35,771 nucleotides of DNA from Bacteroidales bacterium (GCA_016284305.1 JAEEON010000024.1:1-35771); one strand, 5' to 3'; shown: positions 24,601-33,457, counted from the first letter of the stretch. Notes: generated by a model not told the origin, from the letters alone. Numbers and translations are program-made.

Positions 24601-26177
24601 TTTTCAGTCCGCCATCGTCCTTTGCTGGCTATGCCGAGGCTACCACTCATGATGAGCTGTTGGCTATCCACAACGCTGCCTCCAAGTTTGTCTCACTGCT
24701 TCCCGAACATGATTCACTGGAGTTCTTTAGCTCCAATGCCGATTATGACATGAACGAGTATGTCATCCATGCCCATGACGTCAAGATCATTCGTGTGGCT
24801 GATGCAGCTGTGTTCCCTGGAAACGCCAACATCGATATCATGCGTAATGCAGAGATCACCCCGCTGGAGCACGCTACCGTGTTGGCCGACACTTTGAATC
24901 GCCAGCATCTGTATAAGGATGCCGCGGTCTCCATCTATAGCAGAAAACGTTATATGGCTATGGGTGTCAAGGACTATTTGGACTCGGAAGGGGTGGCTAC
25001 CCCTGTGTTTTACGATAAGATTGAGCCTGTAGAAGGCATCACGATTGCGCATGCGGAATTGGCCGACTCGCTTGCATTCCAGCTGAGTCCCTACTTCGGA
25101 TTCCAAGGTGAGGTCACATCAACGGCATCCTCTCTGTACGACCGTTATGATGGACAGTTCCGGCTGACTCAATCCTGTCTTGAGGATACGGTGTGGTTTG
25201 TGTCATCAGCCGTTATCGATCCTCAGAAGGTGGTCATTCCCATCGATATGGAAAAGGTGAGAAAGGTCCGCCAGGGTTTGTTCAATGGTTTGTGCTATGA
25301 GTTTGGCTCAGGTGGCGGATATCATGCCAACTTCATGAAGCCGATGAATCCAGAGACGGTGACGATTCTGATGCAAAATGGCAACCTAAGTTATGAGGTT
25401 GACAGTGCGCGTTATGTCATCGTCGATCCGCAATGTCCCGACGATTGGTTGCAGCTTTCGGATCGTTGTGTCGTCACTGGACATGCCACTACTGACCTGG
25501 GCTTCGATATGGGACTGGCTCACATCGACTGCTTTGGGACGTATGTGGGTTATCCGAATGACAGCCTTGTGATGGATATGCTTCATGTGCTAAAGGTCCC
25601 GATTTTCAACGACCAGATCCTGAAGGATATGGCCGAAGTGTACGCCGGTATGGAGTCGGAAGCTGTGGATTTGACCAAGACGGAGTATGTTGACTTCATG
25701 CGTTCACGGCAAGGAGATGAGGCTGCAGCCGAACTGCAACAAAGTATTGAGCTGAGTGGCTATCCTCCCATTGAGGCGAATGGTTTCTATGACAATTTGA
25801 TCGTCCTTCCGAACCTTCATATGGTTTGGAATCCGACGCTGAGGGCCTTTGTCTCCCAAGGAAAGATTGGCATTGGTAGTTTTGGTACGAATGTGGTGAA
25901 TCGCTATGTGGATGGCTGCGTGGTGTTTGACCGACGACTGGGAGTGATAACGTATTTCTTTGAGAATGATTTGTTTATGACATACATCAGCTATAATTGT
26001 GGCGATGGTCAGTTGCAGGTTCATGCCACATATGGCACAATCAACAACCAGCTTTCCGATACGAAGGAAAAGATGCGTACGGTCAAATCGGATAACTATT
26101 CCTTTGAGTATGTGGTGACTCCATACGAGGCGCTTACGAGTTTCTTGACTCGTTTGAAACGGGCTGGGCTGCGGTAA
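21660..26177 (+). CDS. Giant secreted protein of unknown function
   Basis: A 1505-residue exported protein with a signal peptide (KRLLMLLVACLAMTVSGFSQ) that fixes the ATG at 21660, 7 bases after prmA. I do not recognise a family. Residues about 25-150 look helical (ELSNYLTSATSKEDKASAVV). Next come long beta-strand runs with frequent W, F and Y (TNTWVGKGGRVDWARFDIPV, GKTQAQFVFKHNNRITLRML). Residues about 474-523 (FNINDLVAYLKYPLSQVTAL continuing to SEGYLEYDKDSQMVTVL) read like a winged helix. The second half has jelly-roll-like repeats resembling OstA/LptD-type strands (GYRGDGELNFGLTRF, SKYFDFDSHSFVADSSDFVL). There is no T9SS sorting domain, lipobox or transmembrane helix after the signal peptide, so it is probably periplasmic or a large envelope scaffold. 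It occurs in an otherwise housekeeping stretch. Confidence 0.75.
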   Translation: MKRLLMLLVACLAMTVSGFSQKAQFSTDKNQFFEELSNYLTSATSKEDKASAVVLMREFQPVWNDYYGAEESAMAIKLSEIMFSKSGNRAYYNLFTFTETLLYAPKSGMSKADLHRWLSYSTNKYGNKPTKIDAYLKNCRALFADRIVGEKGVTQWVAQDASFGFPTDTAFVITVPHCSLVLKTSKDQSVIHDTQGILYMETNTWVGKGGRVDWARFDIPVDRVYGIVHDYQVNLASSNYTIETIDFFNKDYFERSIPCSFEDGVTNSPPNDKTMFPKALSHDENVQAGHLYTDVDFIGGFGMVGKSVSFFGTGKTQAQFVFKHNNRITLRMLAKRFVLSDNNLVSNQAAVRIYLYDSIANTIDSIYHNDLGFRYDNQKDMVLLYRKDNGVGTGPFHDTYHEYDIFLEAIYWDRKTDLMDFRRLEGTSGVSEGVIASVNYFRKSDYLKIQALDMKHPMENINKFLQIYKYEDNVFNINDLVAYLKYPLSQVTALILNLQSEGYLEYDKDSQMVTVLDRFFDILASDHAEFDYDVIRFQTRATNRQPNIRLVLNTNDMMVYGIWDDQTGREIPSITLSDFKHVVILPDDGRIVLKKHRNFNFSGCIMAGMYEFFTKDCLFNYRSFAIDMKKVDSLRFYARFDGKVYPVEGTLERLAGTLEIDEKDNKSSVKETPEYPKFHSPGNAYKFYRDINEGVFAFELPVDSLSKEDLAGKFYYCLEPFSVKSLDNLNSEDISFKGRLVSGGIFPDIPQPLVVMDDHSLGFKHTIGNGKSDSYPMYGGKGDFHQEVFLSNDGFYGLGKLDVETSEFVAPRFDLYLDSVTASVQSFAMRESNTGVHFPKATCGPLDLKWDLLVSQLFTTTKEEPICMYDSTYFRGFTMLSDQGYRGDGELNFGLTRFNSKYFDFDSHSFVADSSDFVLYDNDGSTQAFLAENYRSLVNLASKKVQYQYLDTKSNLDFPLNKFYCSLQEAEWDMTANTIHLFSPPSSFAGYAEATTHDELLAIHNAASKFVSLLPEHDSLEFFSSNADYDMNEYVIHAHDVKIIRVADAAVFPGNANIDIMRNAEITPLEHATVLADTLNRQHLYKDAAVSIYSRKRYMAMGVKDYLDSEGVATPVFYDKIEPVEGITIAHAELADSLAFQLSPYFGFQGEVTSTASSLYDRYDGQFRLTQSCLEDTVWFVSSAVIDPQKVVIPIDMEKVRKVRQGLFNGLCYEFGSGGGYHANFMKPMNPETVTILMQNGNLSYEVDSARYVIVDPQCPDDWLQLSDRCVVTGHATTDLGFDMGLAHIDCFGTYVGYPNDSLVMDMLHVLKVPIFNDQILKDMAEVYAGMESEAVDLTKTEYVDFMRSRQGDEAAAELQQSIELSGYPPIEANGFYDNLIVLPNLHMVWNPTLRAFVSQGKIGIGSFGTNVVNRYVDGCVVFDRRLGVITYFFENDLFMTYISYNCGDGQLQVHATYGTINNQLSDTKEKMRTVKSDNYSFEYVVTPYEALTSFLTRLKRAGLR

Positions 26178-26207
26178 AGGATTTTTTTCATCTTTTTTAA
26201 AAAATCT

Positions 26208-26236
26208 TTGTTGCATTGAAATATTTTGTATTTTTA
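26208..26236 (+). promoter_or_regulatory. Probable dnaN promoter
   Basis: A TTG at 26208-26210 is followed after 18 bases by TATTTTTA at 26229-26236. The -7 box has a mismatch at its last base. The 114-base gap between the giant gene and dnaN is AT-rich and otherwise empty. Confidence 0.4.
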
Positions 26237-26291
26237 CAAATTCAAAAGGAGAGAACTTAGCGTAAGAATATCAATTAAATACAAAGAGAAT

Positions 26292-27419
26292 ATGAAATTT
26301 ATCGTATCGAGTTTAAAGCTGTTGAAGAGCCTTCAGGCCATGAGTGGTGTCATTGGGTCGAACAATACCTTGCCCATTCTTGACGACTTTCTGTTTCAGT
26401 TGAGCGATACGGGATTGAAGATCACGGTGTCAGACCTTGAGACCACGATGACGGTGGCTTTGCAGCCCGACATGGTGGAAGGTGCCGGTGAGGTGACCAT
26501 TCCCGCACGTATCCTGCTCGACATCATGAAAAACTTCCCCGACATCCCAGTCACCATCAATGTTGCTGACGACACGCTGGCGGTGACATTGAGCGCTGGC
26601 GACGGCCAGTATAAGCTTTCGGGTCATAAGAGTGACGAGTTCCCGCAGATTCCGGTGATGGACGACACCATGATATGGACGATTCCTGCCGACGTGCTGG
26701 CCAACGGTTTTGAGAAGACCGTCTTTGCCACGGGCAACGATGAAATCCGCCCAATCATGTCGGGTGTGCTGATGGAGATGAAAGAAAACTATCTCACCTT
26801 TGTCGCCACCGATGCACACAAGCTGGTCCGCTATCGCAGGATGGATGTGAAGTCGGATGTGATTGCTTCCTTCATCATGCCCAAGAAGCCCATCAACCAG
26901 TTGAAGAACATCCTTGGCTCCATGACTGACGAGCCTGTCAAGGTGGAGTTCAACAGGACGAATGCCTCCTTCGTTTTTGGTGATTACAAACTCGTTTGCC
27001 GCTTGATCGAAGGCCATTACCCGAACTACGAAGCTGTCATCCCAGCCAACAACCCCAACCAGTTGGTCATCGACCGTCAGTCCTTCCTCTCAGCTATCCG
27101 CCGTGTAGCCGTTTTCTCCAGTAAGGCAACGCATCAGGTGCGTTTCAAGATTACAGGGCAGGAGATCCTGCTTACCGCTGAGGACATCGATTTCTACAAC
27201 GAAGCCAAGGAGCGCCTGACGTGTAGCTATACGGGCGATGACATCGAGATAGGATTCAACTCCCGTTTCTTCCAGGAGATGCTGAACAACCTCGACACCG
27301 AAGAAGTCAAACTCGAAATGTCAGCCCCGAACCGCGCGGGCATCCTCGTCCCGGTCAACAATCCCAACGAAGAGGAGGACATCCTCATGTTGCTGATGCC
27401 GGTGATGCTGAATTCTTAA
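26292..27419 (+). CDS. dnaN: DNA polymerase III subunit beta (sliding clamp)
   Basis: Forms the ring that tethers the replicative polymerase and many repair proteins to DNA. The 375-residue protein begins MKFIVSSLKLLKSLQAMSGV, the family start, which decides the ATG at 26292 over an upstream TTG. The three clamp domains are in order, with conserved landmarks NTLPILDDFLF, SDLETTMTV, SGHKSDEFPQIP, RPIMSGVLMEM, TDAHKLVRYR, EGHYPNYEAVIP, GFNSRFFQEML and the C-terminal MLLMPVML that shapes the peptide-binding pocket. It is not next to dnaA or recF here. A strong terminator follows within 20 bases of the stop. Confidence 0.96.
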   Translation: MKFIVSSLKLLKSLQAMSGVIGSNNTLPILDDFLFQLSDTGLKITVSDLETTMTVALQPDMVEGAGEVTIPARILLDIMKNFPDIPVTINVADDTLAVTLSAGDGQYKLSGHKSDEFPQIPVMDDTMIWTIPADVLANGFEKTVFATGNDEIRPIMSGVLMEMKENYLTFVATDAHKLVRYRRMDVKSDVIASFIMPKKPINQLKNILGSMTDEPVKVEFNRTNASFVFGDYKLVCRLIEGHYPNYEAVIPANNPNQLVIDRQSFLSAIRRVAVFSSKATHQVRFKITGQEILLTAEDIDFYNEAKERLTCSYTGDDIEIGFNSRFFQEMLNNLDTEEVKLEMSAPNRAGILVPVNNPNEEEDILMLLMPVMLNS

Positions 27420-27455
27420 ATAAAAAACGGTTCCATTTGGAACCGTTTTTTATTT
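27418..27455. terminator. Bidirectional terminator between dnaN and the DUF6263 gene
   Basis: A perfect 17-bp inverted repeat starting AAATAAAAAACGG and closing on an ATTT loop (27435-27438), with an A tract before and a T tract after the GC core (CGGTTCC / GGAACCG). It overlaps the dnaN stop codon and would stop transcription from both sides. Confidence 0.9.
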
Positions 27456-27478
27456 CTCCCTATTATCTTTCAAGAGTT

Positions 27479-28270
27479 TTATTCAACCGTGACGGTGGTC
27501 GTGCCGTTCATGGTCAAGGGGAAGGTCATGCCTTGTTGTGAGACGGTAAGTGAGGCATTCATCTTGATGTTGCTCTTGATGAGCATACCCGTCTCGGGGT
27601 TGATGCTGGCGGTGCCTTCGTAGCTTCCGCTGACCTCTTCGTCGCCAGAGATGGTTCCCGTGATGGCGATTTCAATGCTTTTTTTCGAGACCTTGGTGAC
27701 CTTGTAGTTCATGTCAGCAACGAGCTTGGTGCCGCTGATGTCTTGGACTTTGTGGGTGTTCCAGGTGCTACCTTCGGAAATAGCGTCGTCGGCAAGCGGG
27801 ATGATTGCACTGCCCGACTGGGAAGTTTGGTCTTTTTCCTCGTCTTCTTCCACGGGGTTGCCTTGGACATCATACTTTGTCGTGGTGACCTCGTTGAGCA
27901 CTGCGCTGATCTCATCGACTTGGTTGGCCAACATGGGACTGGTCTTCTCTGGATGCTCGGAGTCGTAGGTGAGCACCATGCCCATCTGTGAGATGGTCAG
28001 CTTCAAGGCTTCGACCTTTTCGTCAAAAGAAACTTCTTTCTCGTTGACATCCTTGACGGTCATGCTCTGTCGCGTCTCGGAGACTTGTGTTGTGGTAATG
28101 CTTTGTCCTTGAACATCCATCATGTTCATCATGGAAACCTTGGTGTTGACGGTGAAAGTGGCGCCTTTGTTAGGTTTGAGGCGTAACACGACACCATCCT
28201 TAGCTGGGGTGAATGAAAGGGTGATGAATCCGATAAGGAGCATCAAGGAAGGAATGAGAATCTTTTTCAT
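27479..28270 (-). CDS. DUF6263-family exported protein
   Basis: A 263-residue protein that I match, from memory, to DUF6263. A signal peptide (KKILIPSLMLLIGFITLSF) precedes a mature beta-rich chain. The pattern is lipocalin- or LolA-like: LRLKPNKGATFTVNTKVSM near the start, a central acidic low-complexity linker (GNPVEEDEEKDQTSQSGS), then SEGSTWNTHK, KLVADMNYKVTKVSKKSIEI, SGSYEGTASINPETGML and a Thr-rich end (GTTTVTVE). Family members are periplasmic or outer-membrane-associated and may handle hydrophobic ligands, but this is unproven. It lies 52 bases downstream of the small T9SS protein gene on the same strand, with no clear promoter, so the two may be co-transcribed. Confidence 0.72.
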   Translation of the reverse strand: MKKILIPSLMLLIGFITLSFTPAKDGVVLRLKPNKGATFTVNTKVSMMNMMDVQGQSITTTQVSETRQSMTVKDVNEKEVSFDEKVEALKLTISQMGMVLTYDSEHPEKTSPMLANQVDEISAVLNEVTTTKYDVQGNPVEEDEEKDQTSQSGSAIIPLADDAISEGSTWNTHKVQDISGTKLVADMNYKVTKVSKKSIEIAITGTISGDEEVSGSYEGTASINPETGMLIKSNIKMNASLTVSQQGMTFPLTMNGTTTVTVE

Positions 28271-28322
28271 TTTGTTGCGGTTTTGGATTTTAATAATACT
28301 TTTTTATTTAATTCATTCATAA

Positions 28323-28955
28323 TCAGTGAGAAACGATGAATCGTTTTTCTTGTATTCCGACGGCTCGGATGAAATAGACGCCGTTGGGATAGTTAGAAGT
28401 GGGTATGATAAGCTGTTTTTCGTCGGTAAAGAATTCATCGACCTTTTGGCCTAAGGCATTAAAGACACTGACAATGCCAAGTTTTTCTCCTCGTACAGTG
28501 ATGAGTTCGTTAGCGGGGTTGGGGTAGAGGGTGACCTGCTGTTCGGTTTCTCCAACCGACACGTTGTCCTCGTAGAAGAGCACTATTCGGAAGTCGCCCA
28601 AATCAGTGTCGATGATCATTTCGCCATACCTGTCCTTACCATAATAAGGTGATGCATAAACCTCGAAATAGAGTGTATCGTTAGGAAAGAGGAGTGTGCC
28701 GGTCTCAGCGATGTTGACGCCTTCTAGGAGGAAATCGACGCGGAAATGCTCTGCATAAACGCGATTGATGACGATCAACTCATCGGTTGGGTTGATGACG
28801 GTGACAAGGGCAAGATGCGGTGAACAACCGTAGAAATAGAGATGCAATGTGTCTGGAGTGACCTGGAGAGTCTCTTGGTCTGGCAGGTCAGTGTTTTGTG
28901 CATTCAATCCCCAACTGAGCAGGAGTAAAGCGCAGAACAGTAATAACTTTTTCAT
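28323..28955 (-). CDS. Small T9SS-sorted protein
   Basis: A 210-residue exported protein. The signal peptide is MKKLLLFCALLLLSWGLNAQ. Residues about 30-135 form one Ig-like beta sandwich (TLHLYFYGCSPHLALVTVIN, PNDTLYFEVYASPYYGKDRY) of the kind seen in ASPM/SPD-2/hydin-like domains. The last 70 residues (VTLYPNPANELITVRG, VSVFNALGQKVDEFF, NGVYFIRAVG) are a complete type A T9SS sorting domain. No enzymatic motif is visible. It would be secreted across the outer membrane and anchored or released after cleavage of the sorting domain. The gene is downstream of the pckA terminator. Confidence 0.85.
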   Translation of the reverse strand: MKKLLLFCALLLLSWGLNAQNTDLPDQETLQVTPDTLHLYFYGCSPHLALVTVINPTDELIVINRVYAEHFRVDFLLEGVNIAETGTLLFPNDTLYFEVYASPYYGKDRYGEMIIDTDLGDFRIVLFYEDNVSVGETEQQVTLYPNPANELITVRGEKLGIVSVFNALGQKVDEFFTDEKQLIIPTSNYPNGVYFIRAVGIQEKRFIVSH

Positions 28956-29000
28956 AACTGTTAGTTCTAATAGTAAGAGGAGTGATTAATAAGTTAGGTG

Positions 29001-29008
29001 CAAAGGTC
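29001..29008 (-). promoter_or_regulatory. Possible -7 box for the small T9SS gene
   Basis: On the minus strand GACCTTTG followed by C, one mismatch from TAnnTTTG, about 45 bases before the ATG. It lies just beyond the T tract of the pckA terminator. Weak evidence. Confidence 0.35.
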
Positions 29009-29014
29009 GTAAAA

Positions 29015-29042
29015 AAAAATAACACCCGAAGGTGTTATTTTT
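29015..29042 (-). terminator. pckA Rho-independent terminator
   Basis: Read on the minus strand: a 12-bp stem AAAAATAACACC / GGTGTTATTTTT closed by a TTCG tetraloop (CGAA on the plus strand, 29027-29030) and followed by a run of T. A textbook intrinsic terminator 25 bases after the pckA stop. Confidence 0.9.
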
Positions 29043-29067
29043 AGAAATCGTCTTCAAAGAAACGATT

Positions 29068-30699
29068 TTAGAGTTTCGGTCCGGCTGCTACAAGGGCCTT
29101 GCCAGCATCATTCGTCGTGAACTTCTCGAAGTTCTTGATGAAACGAGCGGAGAGGTCTTTGGCCTTCTCTTCCCAAGCGTTCTTGTCAGCGTAAGTGTCG
29201 CGTGGGTCAAGGATGTTCGGATCAACGCCCGGCAACGCGGTTGGCACTTCGAAGTTGAAGTACGGGATCATCTTGGTTGGGGCTTTTTCGATGCTGCCAT
29301 CGAGGATGGCGTCGATGATGCCACGGGTATCTCTGATGGAGATGCGCTTGCCTGTTCCGTTCCATCCCGTGTTTACTAAATAAGCTTTGGCACCGCTTTG
29401 TTCCATGCGTTTCACCAGTTCTTCAGCGTATTTGGTCGGGTGCAGTTCGAGGAAGGCTTGTCCGAAGCAGGCGCTGAAGGTCGGCGTAGGTTCGGTGATG
29501 CCGCGTTCGGTGCCGGCCAACTTAGCTGTGAAGCCACTCAGGAAGTAGTATTTGCACTGGTCAGGAGTGAGGATGCTCACGGGTGGCAACACGCCGAAAG
29601 CGTCAGCGCTGAGGAAGATGACATTCTTGGCAGCTGGGCCGGAAGAGATAGGTCTCACGTTCTTCACAATCTTCTCGATATGCTCGATGGGGTAGGAGAC
29701 GCGAGTGTTCTCGGTAACGCTCTTATCCTTGAAATCAATCTTTCCAGCGGCATCGACGGTGACATTCTCCAGCAGGGCATTGCGTTTGATGGCATTGTAG
29801 ATGTCAGGTTCGCTTTCCTTGTCGAGGTTGATGACTTTGGCATAGCATCCTCCTTCAAAGTTAAACACGCCTTCATCGTCCCATCCATGCTCGTCGTCAC
29901 CAATGAGCAGACGTTTCGGGTCGGTGGAAAGGGTGGTCTTGCCAGTGCCGCTCAGGCCGAAGAAGATGGCGGTGTTTTCGCCCTTCATGTCGGTGTTGGC
30001 TGAGCAGTGCATGGCGGCGATGCCTTGCAACGGCAAATAGTAGTTCATCATCGAGAACATACCTTTCTTCATCTCACCACCATACCAGGTGTTCAGGATC
30101 ACCTGTTCGCGGCTTGTAACATTGAAGGCAACACAAGTGTCGCTGTTGAGGCCGAGCTCTTTGTAGTTTTCAACCTTGGCTTTCGAAGCGGTGTAAACGG
30201 TGAAGTTGGGCTTGAATTCAGCGAGTTCCTCGGCTGTGGGCTTGATGAACATGTTGAGGACGAAATGAGCCTGCCATGCCACTTCCATGATGAAACGGAC
30301 AGCCATGCGGGTGTCTTTGTTGGCACCACAGAAGGCATCCACCACATAAAGGTCCTTGCCCGACAGCTGTTTCTTGGCGAGGTCTTTCACCTGTGCCCAA
30401 ACCTCTTCGCTCATCGGGTGGTTGTCGTTTTTATAGCCCTCGGTGGTCCACCACACGGTGTCCTTCGAGTTCTGGTCCATGACGATGTACTTGTCCTTGG
30501 GCGAGCGGCCGGTGTAGATGCCTGTCATCACGTTGACGGCATCGAGTTCGGTCAAGACACCTTTGTCAAAGCCTTGCAGCTCAGGGTTCATCTCATCCCT
30601 GAACAACTGCTCGTAGGATGGGTTATAGTAAATGTCTCTCACGTTGGTGATTCCGTAGCTCGCCAACGCTTCTTTGATTTCTTGGATGTTTTTTGCCAT
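29068..30699 (-). CDS. pckA: Phosphoenolpyruvate carboxykinase (ATP)
   Basis: Interconverts oxaloacetate plus ATP with PEP, CO2 and ADP. In succinate-forming Bacteroidales it usually runs toward oxaloacetate and conserves ATP. The 543-residue protein has the expected motifs in order: an N-terminal domain with [12 protein letters not shown] (substrate arginine), [15 protein letters not shown], the P-loop [11 protein letters not shown], the metal-site Asp loop [44 protein letters not shown] and [16 protein letters not shown]. Full length for the bacterial ATP-type family. It has its own promoter and a terminator, so it is a single-gene unit. Confidence 0.96.
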   Translation of the reverse strand: MAKNIQEIKEALASYGITNVRDIYYNPSYEQLFRDEMNPELQGFDKGVLTELDAVNVMTGIYTGRSPKDKYIVMDQNSKDTVWWTTEGYKNDNHPMSEEVWAQVKDLAKKQLSGKDLYVVDAFCGANKDTRMAVRFIMEVAWQAHFVLNMFIKPTAEELAEFKPNFTVYTASKAKVENYKELGLNSDTCVAFNVTSREQVILNTWYGGEMKKGMFSMMNYYLPLQGIAAMHCSANTDMKGENTAIFFGLSGTGKTTLSTDPKRLLIGDDEHGWDDEGVFNFEGGCYAKVINLDKESEPDIYNAIKRNALLENVTVDAAGKIDFKDKSVTENTRVSYPIEHIEKIVKNVRPISSGPAAKNVIFLSADAFGVLPPVSILTPDQCKYYFLSGFTAKLAGTERGITEPTPTFSACFGQAFLELHPTKYAEELVKRMEQSGAKAYLVNTGWNGTGKRISIRDTRGIIDAILDGSIEKAPTKMIPYFNFEVPTALPGVDPNILDPRDTYADKNAWEEKAKDLSARFIKNFEKFTTNDAGKALVAAGPKL

Positions 30700-30725
30700 G
30701 GTTGATAGTTTTGGAATTGTGAATG

Positions 30726-30733
30726 CAAAAGTA
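30726..30733 (-). promoter_or_regulatory. pckA -7 box
   Basis: On the minus strand TACTTTTG followed by C, an exact -7 box 26 bases before the pckA ATG. Divergent from the next box with 22 bases between them. Confidence 0.6.
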
Positions 30734-30755
30734 AAAATTTATACTGAAAAACCCT

Positions 30756-30763
30756 ATCTTTGC
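30756..30763 (+). promoter_or_regulatory. -7 box of the 30800 T9SS cargo gene
   Basis: TATCTTTG followed by C, an exact -7 box 36 bases before the ATG at 30800. No standard -33 TTG is visible because the upstream sequence is the A/T-rich pckA promoter. Confidence 0.6.
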
Positions 30764-30799
30764 ATGTTTTTATTTTAATTCACTTTAGTTCTTCGTTTT

Positions 30800-33457
30800 A
30801 TGAGAAAAATATCCCTGCCTATCTTGATGATGGCACTGTTGATGTCCGCGCCCTTGATAAAAGCTCAAACAGGTGTTGACAATTATGTTTCCTCTTCTGG
30901 TTTTATGGTTTTCCATGCGCCGAGTTTCTATGCGGGTAGCGATGGCTACACCTACGATTTTGAGGCTGACTTCGATGAAGGCAGGCTTCTTGAATGGACC
31001 ACGATCGATGCTGATGGCGATGGCAGAAACTGGATGGTTTACTCTGAGCGCGGCTATGGTCATAATGAATCCGATGGCGTGTTGCTTTCGTATTCGTACG
31101 ACAACTATTCGGGTGTGCTTCACCCTGACAATTTCGTGGTTTCTCCTTTGATAACCTTGACTCCAAACAACCACATGGTGAAGTTCTTTGCTGCTGCGCT
31201 TGATGAAGCCTATCCAGCCGATCATTTTGGTTTGGGCATTTCTACATCGGCCAATAACAATGCTTCGGCATTCACTATGCTGCAAGAATGGACCATGACG
31301 GCCAAACAAGGAGGGTGGAATGAATACACCGTTGACTTAAGCAATTATGTTGGACAAGAGGTATATCTTGCCATTCGTCATTTTAATTGTTCCGATAATT
31401 TCTGTCTCTGTTTGGATGATGTCGTCATCGGTTCTGGAGCGATGGATCCTTTGGTGGGTTGCTCAATCACTTCGGATGGGGCTTTGGTTGCTGAGGAAGT
31501 GACGGGCATCCATTATCTTTTGGACACGGATGGCTTCGAGGATGGCTCAGTGCATACGGCTGTTGTCAGCGCTGCCTATCAGTCAGGAACTGTGTTTCAG
31601 AAGGAGACCACATGGACTTACCTCACTCCAGATCATTTTGCGGGTTCACCAACGGGACTCCATGCCAATAGCGATGGCTCTACGGTCACCTTGGACTGGA
31701 CTTTGCCGGAGAACGATGTGCCCTTTACGGTGGGTGAGCTGTTATATGACTTCGCCGACAGCACTCTGTCCGATTTGACTCTGATTGATGCCAACAACGA
31801 TGGAAGGAACTTTAGAGTTTATCCTTATGGTGGCTATGGCGGTGGTAACTGTCTTAGGTCAGACTCATGGATTGCCGGAGGTGTGGATAATGTATATCCT
31901 GACAACTTTGTGGTGACTCCGCGAGTAACGGCTTCGGCTACCACCCAGTTCTCATTCATGGCTGTGGATTGTGACATGCCTGGCCTTGTGACCGATAAAG
32001 AGCATTTTGGGGTGGCTGTGTCCACGGCGAGTAACACAAATCCTGCAGACTTCACCATGGTGGCCGAATGGAATAGCACGGGCACCTATACGGAATATTC
32101 CGTTGACCTCTCTGCCTACGCTGGACAGCAAATCTATATTGCCATCCGCCATTTCAACACTGAAGGCAACGTCTATTTTCTGTATGTTGACGATATTAAG
32201 GTGACTGGCATCCAAGCTGAGGTGACCCGTCCGGCTAAGGGAGCACTGGTCTATGCCAACGATGAACTGATCGCCATGTTGAACCATGGAGAGACTTCGT
32301 TTACGCACATGGTCAATCGTTATACCTCGGAGTATTGTATCCGCATCCTTCAGGATGGCAGTAAGGAAACGGGGGATTATTACGCTTTAGCTGCTCCACA
32401 GTGCGCTGAGGTTGAGATCGATTGCATCGCTCCAAAGAATCTTTCGGGTACCTTTGAAGAGGATAAGGTGATTCTTCGCTGGGAGCGCGAGATTTACATT
32501 GATTTTGAAGATGATCCCGAAGGATGGACCTTCCTCGATGTCGATGGTGATGGCGCTGTATTTGGCATTTATGCCGCTGGTGGCATGAATGCTGATGGGT
32601 CGGTCAACACCACGGGGACCAACGCTTCGTTGACTTCGTTTTCCTATATCAACGACTATGGCGGTCTTACTCCAGACAATTATGCCTTTATGCCATTGGT
32701 AAAGATACTGCCCAATGCCAGCATGACTTTCTGGGCTGCGGGTTTCGATCCCAACTATCCATCGGAACATTTCGGTGTGGCAGTAGCTTCAGCTGATGGC
32801 TTGACCATCAATACCATTGCTGAATGGAACGCTACCCATCCCTTTGCCAAGTATTCTGTTGACCTTTCAGCATATGCTGGCCAGGAGATATATCTCGGTT
32901 TTCGTCATTTCACTACGGTGTCCAACTACGCTTTGTGCATTGATGCCATTACTGTGACAAACGCTTTGTGGTATGGAACCTCAAGTGAAACGGTTCGATA
33001 TAATGTCTATTGTTCTTCTAATGGTACTGATTATCAGTATATTGGATATTCCAACGGCGATGAGGTGAGCTATGCTGACAACACGATTCAATCGGTCAAC
33101 CAATATTATCAGGTGACTGCGGTCAACACGGTCGCTGGAGGTGAGACATGTGAGTCGGCTCCTGCCATGGCGGTGGACGGTATTCATGATTTTGTCCATG
33201 TCATCACCACGGGTGTGGAGGATCTGAATCAAGGTGTTGAGGTTTATCCGAATCCGACTTCAGGCATAATCATGATGAAGGCAATAGGAATGACCCATCT
33301 TACCGTGATGAATGCGTTGGGTCAAGTGGTTTACGATGCGCCTGTCGATGCCGATGAGGTTTCTCTAAACCTTGCCCAATTCGGTGTTGGCATGTATATG
33401 GTTCGCATTAATACAGCAACCAAGACTCTCGTCAAGAGAATCTCGGTCGCCAAATGA
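30800..33457 (+). CDS. T9SS cargo with three adhesin-type jelly rolls
   Basis: An 885-residue exported protein with a signal peptide (RKISLPILMMALLMSAPLIK). It carries three copies of a cleaved-adhesin/choice-of-anchor-J jelly roll at residues about 51-211, 314-472 and 567-720. Each copy runs F-E/D..., D-x-D-G-D/N-G (DADGDGRNW, DANNDGRNF, DVDGDGAVF), H/Y-P-D-N-F/Y, ...HFGVAVST..., Y-S-V-D-L-S-x-Y-x-G-Q-x-I-Y-x-x-x-R-H-F. Fibronectin-III-like linkers lie between them. The D-x-D-G-D-G turns suggest Ca2+ sites. Residues about 811-885 (VEVYPNPTSGIIMM, MNALGQVVYDA, GMYMVRINTATKTLVKRISV) form a type A sorting domain. Such jelly rolls occur in gingipain and hemagglutinin adhesin regions, but no peptidase domain is present. 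Likely a surface adhesin or carbohydrate binder. Confidence 0.88.
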   Translation: MRKISLPILMMALLMSAPLIKAQTGVDNYVSSSGFMVFHAPSFYAGSDGYTYDFEADFDEGRLLEWTTIDADGDGRNWMVYSERGYGHNESDGVLLSYSYDNYSGVLHPDNFVVSPLITLTPNNHMVKFFAAALDEAYPADHFGLGISTSANNNASAFTMLQEWTMTAKQGGWNEYTVDLSNYVGQEVYLAIRHFNCSDNFCLCLDDVVIGSGAMDPLVGCSITSDGALVAEEVTGIHYLLDTDGFEDGSVHTAVVSAAYQSGTVFQKETTWTYLTPDHFAGSPTGLHANSDGSTVTLDWTLPENDVPFTVGELLYDFADSTLSDLTLIDANNDGRNFRVYPYGGYGGGNCLRSDSWIAGGVDNVYPDNFVVTPRVTASATTQFSFMAVDCDMPGLVTDKEHFGVAVSTASNTNPADFTMVAEWNSTGTYTEYSVDLSAYAGQQIYIAIRHFNTEGNVYFLYVDDIKVTGIQAEVTRPAKGALVYANDELIAMLNHGETSFTHMVNRYTSEYCIRILQDGSKETGDYYALAAPQCAEVEIDCIAPKNLSGTFEEDKVILRWEREIYIDFEDDPEGWTFLDVDGDGAVFGIYAAGGMNADGSVNTTGTNASLTSFSYINDYGGLTPDNYAFMPLVKILPNASMTFWAAGFDPNYPSEHFGVAVASADGLTINTIAEWNATHPFAKYSVDLSAYAGQEIYLGFRHFTTVSNYALCIDAITVTNALWYGTSSETVRYNVYCSSNGTDYQYIGYSNGDEVSYADNTIQSVNQYYQVTAVNTVAGGETCESAPAMAVDGIHDFVHVITTGVEDLNQGVEVYPNPTSGIIMMKAIGMTHLTVMNALGQVVYDAPVDADEVSLNLAQFGVGMYMVRINTATKTLVKRISVAK

